Shown here piece after piece: positions 36,464-44,991 of a stretch of 64,000 nt of DNA. The translations under genes were made by a program, and so were the position numbers. Position 1 is the stretch's first letter, and each line of letters opens with the position of its first letter. Under the pieces are notes generated by a model. The model was given only the letters and a program-made list of their open reading frames with translations, was not told the DNA's origin and did not search any database. This DNA is from Aurantimonas marina (GTDB taxonomy: Bacteria > Pseudomonadota > Alphaproteobacteria > Rhizobiales > Rhizobiaceae), in contig NZ_JADDXW010000009.1 in the NCBI RefSeq assembly GCF_017183135.1, positions 1-64,000 of the forward strand, read 5' to 3'.

Positions 36464-37444
36464 CTATCCCCACAGCTCCGGACGCGGTGGCGAGACAGTC
36501 GACCGGGAATAGGCAAGGCCACCCGGGCGGTCCTTGGCGAGCAGCAATGGACCATCGAGATCGACGAACTCCGCAGCCTGCGCCAGCAGCACCGCTGGCG
36601 CCATCGCCAGCGATGTGCCGACCATGCAGCCAACCATGACGCCGAAGCCGAGATCGTGTGCGTGTTCGATCAGCCGGATCGCCTCGGTCAGCCCCCCGGT
36701 CTTGTCGAGCTTGACGTTGATGTAGTCATAGCGTCCACGCAGCGACTCCAGATCGTCGGCCGTATGGACCGACTCGTCGGCGCAGATCGGCACAGGATGT
36801 GGCATGTCGGCCAGGATTGCGTCCTTGCCGGCAGGTAGCGGTTGCTCGATCAGCACCGCTCCGGCCGCGGCGGCGGCCAGCATATGCTCGTGAATATTCG
36901 CTTCGCTCCAGCCTTCGTTGGCGTCGAGGATCAGCCTCGCGTCTCGAGCCGCCGCGTGGACAGCTCGGATTCGCCCCACGTCGGAGTCGGTTCCGACCTT
37001 GATCTTCAGCAACGGCCGGTTTGCCGCCCGCGCGGCGGCAGCCATGTCGCCAACGTCCCCCAGCCCAATCGTATAGGCGGTTTCGATCGGCCGGGGCGCT
37101 TGGCCGCACACGAGGCTCGCGACGGTGCGGCCGTTGGATTTCGCTTCGAGATCCCAAAGCGCGCAGTCGAGGGCGTTGCGGGCCGCACCGGCTGGCAGCA
37201 GCGCGGCGAGACGATCACGGGAACCGCCCGCCTCGATCGCCGTCCGCGCGGTTTCGATCTGCTCGCGCACGCTGTCGATGCTTTCGCCGTAGCGCTGATA
37301 TGGCACACATTCGCCGCGGCCTCGGCCATATTCGTCGGCGACCTCGCAGGTCACCACGACCGCCTCGTTCTTGGTCCCACGCGCAATGCGGAATTCCTGT
37401 GCCAGCGGGAAGTGTTCGACTGTGACCGAAAGACGACGCGGCAT
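36464..37444 (-). CDS. dgcA: Enolase-superfamily epimerase, N-acetyl-D-glutamate racemase/dipeptide epimerase type
   Basis: The product of about 326 residues has the MLE-type active site: LLKIKVGTDSD with the KxK lysines near residue 150, metal ligands Asp in LILDANEGWSE, Glu in VLIEQPLPAGKD and Asp in ICADESVHTA, and the second base Lys in INVKLDKTGGL near 258. The family includes L-Ala-D/L-Glu epimerase and DgcA, which with DgcN racemises D-glutamate derivatives in alphaproteobacteria. DgcN is not next to it here, so the exact reaction is uncertain. I start at ATG 37444 with AAGGGAA upstream; ATG 37486 is less likely. Confidence 0.8.
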   Translation of the reverse strand: MPRRLSVTVEHFPLAQEFRIARGTKNEAVVVTCEVADEYGRGRGECVPYQRYGESIDSVREQIETARTAIEAGGSRDRLAALLPAGAARNALDCALWDLEAKSNGRTVASLVCGQAPRPIETAYTIGLGDVGDMAAAARAANRPLLKIKVGTDSDVGRIRAVHAAARDARLILDANEGWSEANIHEHMLAAAAAGAVLIEQPLPAGKDAILADMPHPVPICADESVHTADDLESLRGRYDYINVKLDKTGGLTEAIRLIEHAHDLGFGVMVGCMVGTSLAMAPAVLLAQAAEFVDLDGPLLLAKDRPGGLAYSRSTVSPPRPELWG

Positions 37445-37630
37445 CGGCAAATTCCCTTGCAACCGCCAGCCGGGCGGACATTTCATGACAAGTTGTGAAT
37501 AGACGCCTAATGTTAAGACACTGTAGGGAATCGCGCGAACGCTGCACCCAAATTGGTCGGCGGCGGAGCGGCGGATAGATTCCTTGCGCCCGGTCAGGGT
37601 CGCCTCCGAGGAAGGTCACGACGGACACCA

Positions 37631-38818
37631 ATGCTTGAAGGTTCCACGGCACAGTCGACCGGTGCGTCCGGCCGGCGGCGCACTGTTCAGCCTTCTCTCG
37701 AAGGCGAGAAACGGGATGGAGCGCTCGTGCTACGTGCGTCCGGCGACTGGCTGGTCCGGACGGTCGGTTCACTCGAACGGACGGTCGCCGACACGGCCGG
37801 CGCGGACCTTGGCCGCAGCGTCGTCGTCGATTGCGCGGGGGTCGAGCGGATCGACACGGCCGGCGCCTTCGTCCTGGAGAAAATGACCCGCGACATCGCC
37901 GCGAGCGATCGCGATGTGCGGATCGAGGGGGTCGAGGCGCGTGACGAAGCGCTTTTCGCCGCTGTGCGCCAAGCGATGGATCGCGAGCGCCCGCAACCAG
38001 CGATGCAACGCGCCAATCGTCTGGTGAAGGTACTCGCCGGAACCGGCGGCGGCGTCATCGCCATGAAGGACGAGATCGTTTTCGCTCTCCATATCATTGG
38101 CGGATCGATCTTCGGTGCCAGTCGCCGCCTGACCGGCAAGACCCAGTTCCGCCCCGCAGCGATCTTCAATCAATTAGACCAGATGGGCGTAAAGGCGGTG
38201 CCGATCATCGTCTTGATGAGCTTTCTCATCGGCGGGATCATCGCCCAACAGGGCGCCTTCCAGCTTCGCCGCTTCGGCGGCGAAGTCTACGCCGTGAATC
38301 TGGCGGGCATCCTAGTGCTGCGCGAGATCGGCGTCCTGCTCACCGCAATCATGATTGCCGGCCGCTCGGGCAGCGCGATCACCGCCGAGATCGGCTCGAT
38401 GAAGATGCGCGAGGAGGTCGATGCGCTACACGTCATCGGCCTCAACCCGATCAGCGTGCTGATCTTCCCGCGCCTAGTGGCACTGACGATCGCGCTGCCG
38501 CTGCTGACGTTTCTCTCCAATCTCGCTGCCTTGCTCGGCGCGATGCTGACGCTGCGGCTTTATTCGGGGATCAGCTTCGCCAATTTCCTGCAGGGTCTGC
38601 AACAATCCATCGACCTCTTCACGATTTTCGCCGGGCTGATCAAAGCGCCCTTCATGGCGATCATCATCGGCCTGGTCGCTTCGGCCGAAGGCCTGAAGGT
38701 CGGCGGCAGCGCCGAAAGCCTCGGCCTCCATGTGACCGCCGCGGTCGTTAAATCCATCTTCCTCGTCATTCTCCTGGATGGCATTTTTGCGATCTTCTAT
38801 GCGTCCATCGGCCTCTGA
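37631..38818 (+). CDS. mlaE: MlaE-type lipid ABC transporter permease with N-terminal STAS domain
   Basis: Residues about 20-110 form a STAS domain (VVVDCAGVERIDTAGAFVLE), and residues about 150-395 form the MlaE permease with IVLMSFLIGGIIAQQGAFQL, LREIGVLLTAIMIAGRSGSA, the conserved EIGSMKMREEVDALHVIG loop and five membrane helices. STAS fusion with MlaE is usual in alphaproteobacteria, where MlaB is not separate. The transporter moves phospholipids between inner and outer membrane. The three downstream genes complete the system. ATG 37631 is preceded by weak ribosome signals. Confidence 0.92.
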   Translation: MLEGSTAQSTGASGRRRTVQPSLEGEKRDGALVLRASGDWLVRTVGSLERTVADTAGADLGRSVVVDCAGVERIDTAGAFVLEKMTRDIAASDRDVRIEGVEARDEALFAAVRQAMDRERPQPAMQRANRLVKVLAGTGGGVIAMKDEIVFALHIIGGSIFGASRRLTGKTQFRPAAIFNQLDQMGVKAVPIIVLMSFLIGGIIAQQGAFQLRRFGGEVYAVNLAGILVLREIGVLLTAIMIAGRSGSAITAEIGSMKMREEVDALHVIGLNPISVLIFPRLVALTIALPLLTFLSNLAALLGAMLTLRLYSGISFANFLQGLQQSIDLFTIFAGLIKAPFMAIIIGLVASAEGLKVGGSAESLGLHVTAAVVKSIFLVILLDGIFAIFYASIGL

Positions 38819-38819
38819 T

Positions 38820-39644
38820 ATGTCCATGACCAATGGCCGCGTGGCGGCAGACGACGAGATTATCATCCGTGCCCGCGACGTGACGGTTCGTTTCGGCGAG
38901 AAGACGATTCTGGAAAACCTGTCGCTGGATGTCCATCGGGGAGAAATCCTCGGCTTCGTGGGGCCGTCGGGATCAGGAAAGTCGGTGTTGCTGCGCACGA
39001 TTCTCGGCCTCAACCAGAAGCAGGGCGGCACTATCGAGATTTTCGGGATTGACTACGAGACGGCCAGCGATGCGGAGCGGCTCGCGGTGGAGCGGCGCTG
39101 GGGCGTCCTGTTCCAGCATGGCGCGCTGTTTTCCTCGCTGACGGTTCTGGAGAACATCGAAGTGCCGATGCGCGAATATCTCGACCTTTCGCCGGCCTTG
39201 ATGCATGAACTCGCGCGCCTCAAGATCGATCTCGTCGGGCTTGCCCCAGATGCCGCCGACAAATTTCCCTCCGAACTGTCGGGCGGAATGATCAAGCGCG
39301 CCGCGCTTGCTCGCGCACTGGCGCTCGATCCGGACATCGTCTTCCTGGACGAGCCGACCTCGGGTCTCGACCCGATCGGCGCCGCCGATTTCGATCAGCT
39401 GATCATGACCCTGCGCGATACGCTTGGTCTCAGCGTCTATATGGTCACCCACGATCTCGACAGCCTTTTTCAAGCTTGCGACCGCATCGCCGTGCTCGGT
39501 GACCGGAAGGTGCTTGTCGAAGGGCCGTTATCGAGAATGCTCGATTTCGACCATCCGTGGGTGAACTCGTACTTCCACGGCAAACGGGCGCGCACTATTG
39601 CTGCGCCGGAGCATGCCGCCAGCCTCGTCGAGGGAGCCAGGTAA
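38820..39644 (+). CDS. mlaF: MlaF-type ATP-binding protein
   Basis: This NBD of about 274 residues has Walker A GPSGSGKSVLL near residue 48, Q-loop VLFQHGALFSSLTV, signature LSGGMIKRAALARAL near 155, Walker B IVFLDEPTSGLDP near 178 and a switch His in MVTHDLDS. The signature LSGGM and HGALFSSLTV are typical of the Mla/Ttg2A branch. It begins two bases after the mlaE stop and its TAA overlaps the mlaD start, so the three are translated together. Confidence 0.93.
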   Translation: MSMTNGRVAADDEIIIRARDVTVRFGEKTILENLSLDVHRGEILGFVGPSGSGKSVLLRTILGLNQKQGGTIEIFGIDYETASDAERLAVERRWGVLFQHGALFSSLTVLENIEVPMREYLDLSPALMHELARLKIDLVGLAPDAADKFPSELSGGMIKRAALARALALDPDIVFLDEPTSGLDPIGAADFDQLIMTLRDTLGLSVYMVTHDLDSLFQACDRIAVLGDRKVLVEGPLSRMLDFDHPWVNSYFHGKRARTIAAPEHAASLVEGAR

Positions 39645-41881
39645 TGGAAACCAAAGCCAACTACGTTCGTGTCGGTATTTTCACCCTCGTCGTTCTCGCG
39701 CTGTCCTTCGGCTTCGTCTACTGGTCGGTGTTTTCATCGTCGGGGGATTCCCGCGTGCCGCTACTGGTTCGGATCGAAGGGTCGGTCACCGGGCTTCAGC
39801 AGGGTAGTCAGGTCTTGTTCAACGGGTTGCCGGTGGGCAGCGTCAAAGCGCTACGCATCGACCCCAACAATCCGCGCGTCGTGATCGCGACGACCGAAGT
39901 CGATCCAAGTCTGCCGGTCAAGGAATCGACGGAAGCCAACATCGGCTTCCAGGGTCTGACCGGTTTCGCCTTCATTGAGCTCAAAGGCGGTGTGGCCGAG
40001 GAGCCGGGCCTCATCCAGCAGGCTCGCGAACAGGGCACCGTACCCATCATCAAGGCCAACCCGTCCGACGTGACGGACATCTTGGCGACAGCTCGCGACA
40101 TCGCAGAGCGGACCAATAACATCCTCGGCCAGTTCGAGGGTCTTGTCGGCGACGTCGGCCCCGCCGTGGAGTCAACCGCTGACGACATTGCCAAGACTGC
40201 CAAGAACGTCGAGGTCTTCACCGCCAGCCTGGCCGAAAATTCCGACGACATCGACAATTTCCTGCAAAGCCTGAGCGATCTCTCCAAGACCGCCAATACG
40301 GTCGCCGAAGGGTTGCCGGACGCGATCTCGCAGGTGCGAGGCATCCTGGCGGCCGTCGACCCGACGGCAGTCAGCACAGTGGTCGACAACGTCGCGGCCA
40401 TGTCGGATAATCTGCGTGCGCAATCGGAGAACATCGGCAGCGTCGTCGATTCCGTCCGAACAGCTGCTGACAGCGTCGGTTCGGTCGGCGAAGCCATCAG
40501 CCGCAATACCGACGGGATCGATCGATTCCTGACAAATCTCGGTCCGATCTCGGACACGGCCGCGCAGGTTGCGAAGCAGTTGGACACCACGCTCCAGTCG
40601 GCGAACACGGTCATCGCGGCCGTCGATCCGAAGCAGATCGCGACGACGCTCGACGGCATCACCTCGGCGGCGAGCAACGTCTCGTCGCTCGCCGAAACGA
40701 TCGGCGCTCAGAAGGAGGCGATCGACACGGCGATCACTGGGGCGGCCAACGCCGCGCGCAACGTCGACCGAATCACCACGACTATCGCCGAGCGCAGCGA
40801 CGACGTCGATCGTTTCATTGCCAATCTCGGACCGATTTCCGACACTGCGACGCGCGTCGCGGAACGGCTTGACACGACGCTGGAGTCGGCAAGCGGCGTG
40901 ATCGCGGCGATCGATCCGAAGCAGATCGCAACGACACTCGACGGCATCACCTCGGCCGCGACGAACGTCTCTTCGGTGGCCGAAAGCATCGGCACCCAGA
41001 AGGAGGCGATCAACTCGGCGATCTCGGGTACGGCGAAGGCGGCCCAGAACGTCAACCGGATCACCACCACGATCGCCCAGCGCAGTGACGATATCGACCG
41101 CTTCATCGGCAGCCTCGGTTCGATCTCCGACGACGTGAGGCAGGCCAGCGCCCGACTGAACGAGGCGGTGACCTCGGCCAATGATCTCGTCAAGTCGATC
41201 GACTCCACCACCGTCAATCAGGCTATCGGTGACGTGCGCACTATCACCGCGGCACTGAGCGGCAAGACGGAGGAGATTCAGTCGATCATCGACGGCGTCG
41301 ACGAGACGGTGCGGACGCTGGATACGACTCTGACCGGCTTTACCGAGACCCGAACCCAGGTCGACACGCTGATCGCCAGCATCGATCCGGGCAAAGTCAA
41401 CCGCGCCGTTGAAAATGTCTCAGCAGCAACGGACAACGTCGCGCGCGCGGCCGACTCGATTGCAGGCGTCGCAAACTCGGTCGGCGAGCGCAAGGACGAC
41501 ATCAATGGCATCATTACCAATGTCGAACTGACGTCCCAGCGCCTGCGGACCGCCTCTGAGCGGGTCGACAGTCTGATCAGTTCGGTCGACGATACGTTCA
41601 AGGGCGCCGATGACGGCACCAGCCTCGGCAGCGACATCGCCACGACGCTGCGCGCCATCCGCGAGACGGCGGTGTCGATCCGGTCGCAGGTAGCGCCGAT
41701 CTCTGCGAATCTGCAGCGTTTCTCGGGTCAGGGCCTGCGGGAATTCCAGACGCTGGTGCGCGACGTGACCCGGTCGGTCAACCGGATCGAAGGAGCGGTG
41801 AACGATTTCTCGAACAATCCGAGCCGGCTGATCTATGGCGGCGACGAGGTGAAGCAGTTCGACGGCCGGAAGCGGCGGTAG
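39644..41881 (+). CDS. mlaD: MlaD/MCE-domain protein with a very long repeat-bearing periplasmic region
   Basis: After an N-terminal membrane anchor (about residues 10-30, VGIFTLVVLALSFGFVYWSV) comes the MCE domain (about 40-120) with the GSQVLFNGLPVGSVKALRI and GLTGFAFIELKGG segments. From residue 140 to about 720 the protein is predicted mostly helical and is rich in Ala, Ser, Thr, Asp and Ile in a heptad-like pattern. It includes a 96-residue unit repeated in tandem at bases 40520-41095, plus partial copies on both sides. At 745 residues it is much longer than E. coli MlaD (183). MCE proteins form hexamers; long C-terminal helices can form a needle or tube that spans the periplasm, as known for PqiB and LetB. 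I infer a bridge across the periplasm. Confidence 0.9.
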   Translation: METKANYVRVGIFTLVVLALSFGFVYWSVFSSSGDSRVPLLVRIEGSVTGLQQGSQVLFNGLPVGSVKALRIDPNNPRVVIATTEVDPSLPVKESTEANIGFQGLTGFAFIELKGGVAEEPGLIQQAREQGTVPIIKANPSDVTDILATARDIAERTNNILGQFEGLVGDVGPAVESTADDIAKTAKNVEVFTASLAENSDDIDNFLQSLSDLSKTANTVAEGLPDAISQVRGILAAVDPTAVSTVVDNVAAMSDNLRAQSENIGSVVDSVRTAADSVGSVGEAISRNTDGIDRFLTNLGPISDTAAQVAKQLDTTLQSANTVIAAVDPKQIATTLDGITSAASNVSSLAETIGAQKEAIDTAITGAANAARNVDRITTTIAERSDDVDRFIANLGPISDTATRVAERLDTTLESASGVIAAIDPKQIATTLDGITSAATNVSSVAESIGTQKEAINSAISGTAKAAQNVNRITTTIAQRSDDIDRFIGSLGSISDDVRQASARLNEAVTSANDLVKSIDSTTVNQAIGDVRTITAALSGKTEEIQSIIDGVDETVRTLDTTLTGFTETRTQVDTLIASIDPGKVNRAVENVSAATDNVARAADSIAGVANSVGERKDDINGIITNVELTSQRLRTASERVDSLISSVDDTFKGADDGTSLGSDIATTLRAIRETAVSIRSQVAPISANLQRFSGQGLREFQTLVRDVTRSVNRIEGAVNDFSNNPSRLIYGGDEVKQFDGRKRR
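40520..41095 (+). repeat. Two tandem 288-bp (96-codon) repeats inside mlaD
   Basis: Units 40520-40807 and 40808-41095 are in register and of equal length. Each begins with DRF, holds NLGPISDTA, LDTTL, AAxDPKQIATTLDGITSAA and ends RNVDRITTTIAxRSDD or the like. DNA identity is high, e.g. around CTCGACGGCATCACCTCGGC in both. A third unit starts at 41096 but diverges after 15 residues, and an older 89-codon copy precedes (40253-40519). Confidence 0.88.
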
Positions 41882-41972
41882 AATAGTGCGCGAAACGACG
41901 GCCTCGTTGACAGCTTCGGTTGTGGATGCGAGCAACCGCGCGTGTGGCGAGCGGGACGGGAAACAGGAAATC

Positions 41973-42560
41973 ATGCGGGCAATGTTCAAACCGGTGCTGA
42001 TCGCGCTTCTCACGCTCGGGCTGTCGGCCTGCGTGACGTCCGCTCCCCCAGACACATTTGAAATCTCCGCGCCGCCGCTCGTGCCAAACGTCGCGGGAAG
42101 GACGCGGGCGCAGATCCTGATTCCGGAGCCGACGGCGATCAAGACGCTGGACAGCGAGAAGATCGTCGTCAAGCCGACGCCCTATTCGGTCGAGTATCTG
42201 GCCAACAGCCAGTGGAGCGACCGGCTGCCGCGCATGGTGCAACTTCGGCTGCTGCAGGCGTTCGAGAACAGTGGACGCGTCGGCGCCGTGGGCGTGCCGG
42301 GGCAGGGACTCGCTATCGACTATCAGCTGGTCATGGAAGTGCGGAAGTTCGAGATCAACGCGGCGAACGCGGCCCGGGCGACGATCGAGATTTCGGTGAA
42401 GGCGCTGAACGACCGGAACGGCAGTGTGGTCCGCACGCGGGTTTTCGGTACGGAGGTGCCGGTGGCTGGCGCCGCGAATGCCGATTATGTGGCCGCTCTC
42501 GACCGGGCGTTCGACAGGATATCAGCGGAGATCGTCAGCTGGACCCTGGCGCTGATCTGA
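41973..42560 (+). CDS. ABC-type transport auxiliary lipoprotein, Mla/Pqi type
   Basis: The 195-residue protein has a lipoprotein signal peptide: LIALLTLGLSAC with the lipobox LSAC at residues 17-20, so Cys20 would be lipidated. The mature part carries features of the auxiliary lipoprotein family (PqiC/DUF330 type), e.g. ILIPEPTAIKTLDSEKIVV and YLANSQWSDRLPRMVQLRLL. It would sit at the outer membrane and receive or pass lipids from the MCE tube. AACAGGAAATC precedes the ATG. The gene closes the mla-type operon. Confidence 0.87.
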   Translation: MRAMFKPVLIALLTLGLSACVTSAPPDTFEISAPPLVPNVAGRTRAQILIPEPTAIKTLDSEKIVVKPTPYSVEYLANSQWSDRLPRMVQLRLLQAFENSGRVGAVGVPGQGLAIDYQLVMEVRKFEINAANAARATIEISVKALNDRNGSVVRTRVFGTEVPVAGAANADYVAALDRAFDRISAEIVSWTLALI

Positions 42561-42866
42561 GGATGCATCGCCCGATGGCTCTGGTGTCGAGTCGATGTCG
42601 AAAGCGTCTGCTGACGCAGGTCACGGCAGGAGCTTTACTACCGAGTATTTCGACGATCGCGACGTCCGCGCGGATCGCCAAAAGCGGCCTTGCAGAGGGC
42701 ATCTGTTCGTACAGGCGTATAATGATCTGGCTTTGGGACCGCGAAAGACGCGGAAGCTTTGATCGCCCCCGCGTCTGAAGACCCTCGCATTCCGCTGAAA
42801 CGACGGGGTCTCACCCGGCCTGACTGTCGCTCTGTCGTAAGCTAGGAACTTCGGCTCTGGCAGACG
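42561..42866. other. 306-base stretch without a recognised protein gene
   Basis: It lies between the transport lipoprotein gene and a small minus-strand gene. The only structure I see is a TATAAT at 42718-42723 followed by two hairpins (see the candidate RNA). Frames are short and shadow-like. Confidence 0.5.
42718..42811 (+). ncRNA. Candidate small RNA or leader structure
   Basis: A perfect -10 like hexamer TATAAT (42718-42723) precedes two hairpins: AGACGCGG (42746-42753) with CCGCGTCT (42769-42776), and AGACCC (42779-42784) with GGGTCT (42806-42811). No convincing -35 box is found at 17 bases; a TTGCAG is 22 bases away. There is no T run at the end. Confidence 0.2.
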
Positions 42867-43031
42867 TCAGCGGTACATTCCGTTGAAGATGCTGTCGTCG
42901 AGGCCGAGCGTGCGAAGCGCACGTTCCGGAGGCCGGCGACCGGCTTCCATGGCGGCGGCGACAGAACGGGCAGCTCGAAATTCATCGAACATCGTTCCGA
43001 GGGTATTAGCGAATTTTCTTGCGTGGCTCAT
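42867..43031 (-). CDS. Small conserved-looking protein of 54 residues, unknown function
   Basis: The minus frame from ATG 43031 reads MSHARKFANTLGTMFDEFRA, continues ARSVAAAMEAGRRPPERALR and ends with SIFNGMYR. A GGAG site lies nine bases upstream. The pattern (Arg-rich amphipathic helix, then a Pro-Pro or Pro linker, then a short LGLDDSIF segment) is that of the small rhizobial proteins related to DUF1127. It probably is a real gene. These proteins are small, basic and often bind RNA or act in stress and phosphate regulation, but for this one that is inference. Confidence 0.55.
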   Translation of the reverse strand: MSHARKFANTLGTMFDEFRAARSVAAAMEAGRRPPERALRTLGLDDSIFNGMYR

Positions 43032-43139
43032 GACTTCAACTCCGACGACCTATCCTGCTGGATATACGCTGTTTGCAGTGCAGCAGAAGATGTGGAAGCG
43101 GATGACAGCCATGCAAAAATGAAGGGGCTGGAGGTGCTG

Positions 43140-43565
43140 TCAATCGACACCAAGCATCTTCCAGATGCCTTTGGCGGAGGCGACAGGCCGCTTGCCAACG
43201 AATGCCGTCCCGCTCGCGAAGGTGATCGAGCGCGTGCGTCTGTCGATCTGGCAGCGTGTTTCGACGAATTCACCGATCTGGACAGCGTCGAGAAAATGCA
43301 TGTCCAGTTGGACTGTGGCTTGCGGGCGGCCACCGCTCGCTTCGAACACCGCCATGCCGACCGCGCGGTCGAGGAGGGTGGTCAGCATGCCACCTTGCAC
43401 GACGCCGCGCCGATTGTGATGCTTCGGCTCGGCGATGAATCCGAGCGACAGATCGTCGCCGTCCCGTCGCTGCCAGACTGGCCCTACGCATCCAAAGAAG
43501 CCGGTGTCCTCGACCTGTTCCCAGCCGGATGCGGCCGGGTCGATTGCCGTCTCGCGTGAATCCAT
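43140..43565 (-). CDS. PaaI-type hotdog thioesterase
   Basis: The 141-residue protein has a hotdog fold: HHNRRGVVQGGMLTTLLDRAVG near residue 50 is the acyl-CoA binding helix with the catalytic-type Asn or Gly-Gly turn and Asp, followed by strands (ATVQLDMHFLDAVQIGE) and a closing sheet (key parts shortened). Relatives hydrolyse phenylacetyl-CoA or medium acyl-CoAs. It stands alone on the minus strand before accessory block 2, so it could protect CoA pools in that pathway. Confidence 0.82.
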   Translation of the reverse strand: MDSRETAIDPAASGWEQVEDTGFFGCVGPVWQRRDGDDLSLGFIAEPKHHNRRGVVQGGMLTTLLDRAVGMAVFEASGGRPQATVQLDMHFLDAVQIGEFVETRCQIDRRTRSITFASGTAFVGKRPVASAKGIWKMLGVD

Positions 43566-43735
43566 GAAGCTGCTCCGATCGCTGCGCGCGTCCTTGCCCG
43601 TTGGCGTCCGGTCTAGACGGATGGTCGGCGGGCGGATGGCTCGACCTTATCCATTCGTTCGGCAAGAGACGAGACGTTCCAACCGCGATGTTAGTGACCC
43701 TTCAAGTCAACTTATCCAGAGAGTCGCAGGGAGTG

Positions 43736-43752
43736 GTTGCCAAAGCTGCAAC
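43736..43752. promoter_or_regulatory. Inverted repeat upstream of the TTT operon
   Basis: GTTGC-CAAAGCT-GCAAC is a 5-7-5 inverted repeat about 110 bases before the solute-binding protein gene. The same arms with a four-base spacer occur at 57352-57365 before the biotin carrier gene. It could be a regulator site, but the spacer differs, so support is weak. Confidence 0.25.
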
Positions 43753-43864
43753 TCATGTTACGGTACTCGGGAGCCGCTGTGTTGTTAGGGGGTTTCCTGC
43801 AGGGCGCCGGCCAGAAAATAAGGCGAACAATCGCCAAGCAGCATCCTGGGAGGAGGAGATCATC

Positions 43865-44863
43865 ATGAAATTGCAAAGGACGTCCCGAAACTGTCGGATA
43901 TTGTCGCGCCGCATGGCGCGTGCGCTGGTCGCCGGCATGATAGTCGCCGTTCCATCGGCTGTCGTGGCGCAGGACGCCTTCCCATCGGAGCAGATCGAGA
44001 TCATCTCGCATGCGTCCCCGGGGGGCGGCACGGACCAGACCATCCGCATGTGGATCGATGCTGCATCGAAGATTCTGGGACAGGACCTGGTCGTCGTCTA
44101 CAAGCAGGGCGGCGCGGCCAGGGTGGCGCACGAATATCTGGCGTCCCGGCCGGCGGATGGTCACACGCTCATGGCCACGACCGAGACCCATCTTTATACC
44201 ATGGCGCGCGGTATGTCGCCGATCGGCATCGACGACGTAAAAGGTGTGGCGCGTGCCATGCAGGATCCTTCGGTGATCGTCGTTCGCGGCGACAGCGATA
44301 TCCAGGACTATGACGGTCTGATTGCGGCCTCCAAGGAGAAGGCGCTCAATTGGGGCGTGGCGCAAGTCGGCGGAACCGAGCATATCGGCATCAGCCGCTG
44401 GGCCGATCAGGCCGGGGTCGAATATCGCGTCGTGCCCTTCGGCAGTGGCGGGGAAATGATCACGGCCCTTCGCTCGGGAGCGATCGACGCGACCCTCGCC
44501 AACGTCAGCGAGGCCCTCGGCCCGATCGCGGATGGTGATCTTCGCGCCATCGTCGCCCTTTCGGACGAGCCGATCGCGGACTTGCCGGATGTCCCGACGG
44601 CGGCGTCCAAAGGCCATGACGTCTCGGTGAACACGACACGGGGCTACGTCGTTCGGGCGGACACGCCCCCGGAGCGTGTGGCGGTCCTCGAGGCTGCGCT
44701 GCTGGAGGCGATGGGCGGCGAACAGTTCACCACCTATCTCAAGAACTCCGGTCTCGACCCGGCCACCAGCGTTGCCGGGAGCGAGGCCTGGGACGCGCAG
44801 CTCAAGAAAGCCTATGCCGAGGCGGCCGAAGCCATCGAGAAGCTGGGGCTGGAGAAAAAGTAA
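43865..44863 (+). CDS. tctC: Tripartite tricarboxylate transporter substrate-binding protein (TctC/Bug)
   Basis: The 332-residue protein has a signal peptide (RRMARALVAGMIVAVPSAVVAQ, of which the core is ALVAGMIVAVPSAVVAQ). The mature part has the Bug-family ligand loop IISHASPGGGTDQTIRMW near residue 50, VVYKQGGAARVAHEYLA and a GSGGEMITALRSGAID segment. These periplasmic receptors bind carboxylates such as citrate, glutamate or aromatic acids with the loop that contains PGGGTD. It is the first gene of the transport operon; GGGAGGAGGAG precedes the ATG. A large hairpin follows, a usual way to give the receptor more mRNA than the membrane subunits. Confidence 0.92.
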   Translation: MKLQRTSRNCRILSRRMARALVAGMIVAVPSAVVAQDAFPSEQIEIISHASPGGGTDQTIRMWIDAASKILGQDLVVVYKQGGAARVAHEYLASRPADGHTLMATTETHLYTMARGMSPIGIDDVKGVARAMQDPSVIVVRGDSDIQDYDGLIAASKEKALNWGVAQVGGTEHIGISRWADQAGVEYRVVPFGSGGEMITALRSGAIDATLANVSEALGPIADGDLRAIVALSDEPIADLPDVPTAASKGHDVSVNTTRGYVVRADTPPERVAVLEAALLEAMGGEQFTTYLKNSGLDPATSVAGSEAWDAQLKKAYAEAAEAIEKLGLEKK

Positions 44864-44882
44864 GAGGCTGGACCGCCCAGAG

Positions 44883-44924
44883 CGGGATGAAGGATACGGG
44901 ACTTCGTTGTCCGTCCCCATCCCG
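44883..44924 (+). terminator. Intercistronic hairpin after the TTT substrate-binding protein gene
   Basis: CGGGATG (44883-44889) pairs with CATCCCG (44918-44924); inside, ACGG-G-AC (44896-44902) pairs with GTCCGT (44909-44914) with one bulge and a TTCGTT loop. It is followed by a pyrimidine-rich stretch but no true T run, and lies before the small membrane subunit gene. Partial termination or mRNA protection are both possible. Confidence 0.6.
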
Positions 44925-44991
44925 TTCTCCCTCCGTCAAGCGATCAGGTCGATGAAACCGGTTCGGCCGTTTTCAATCTCACGCTGATCCA

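Noticed and set aside
40520-41095. Repeats considered as a CRISPR array
   Set aside because: Units are 288 bp, in coding frame, and part of an MCE protein; no short repeats with unique spacers occur in the window.
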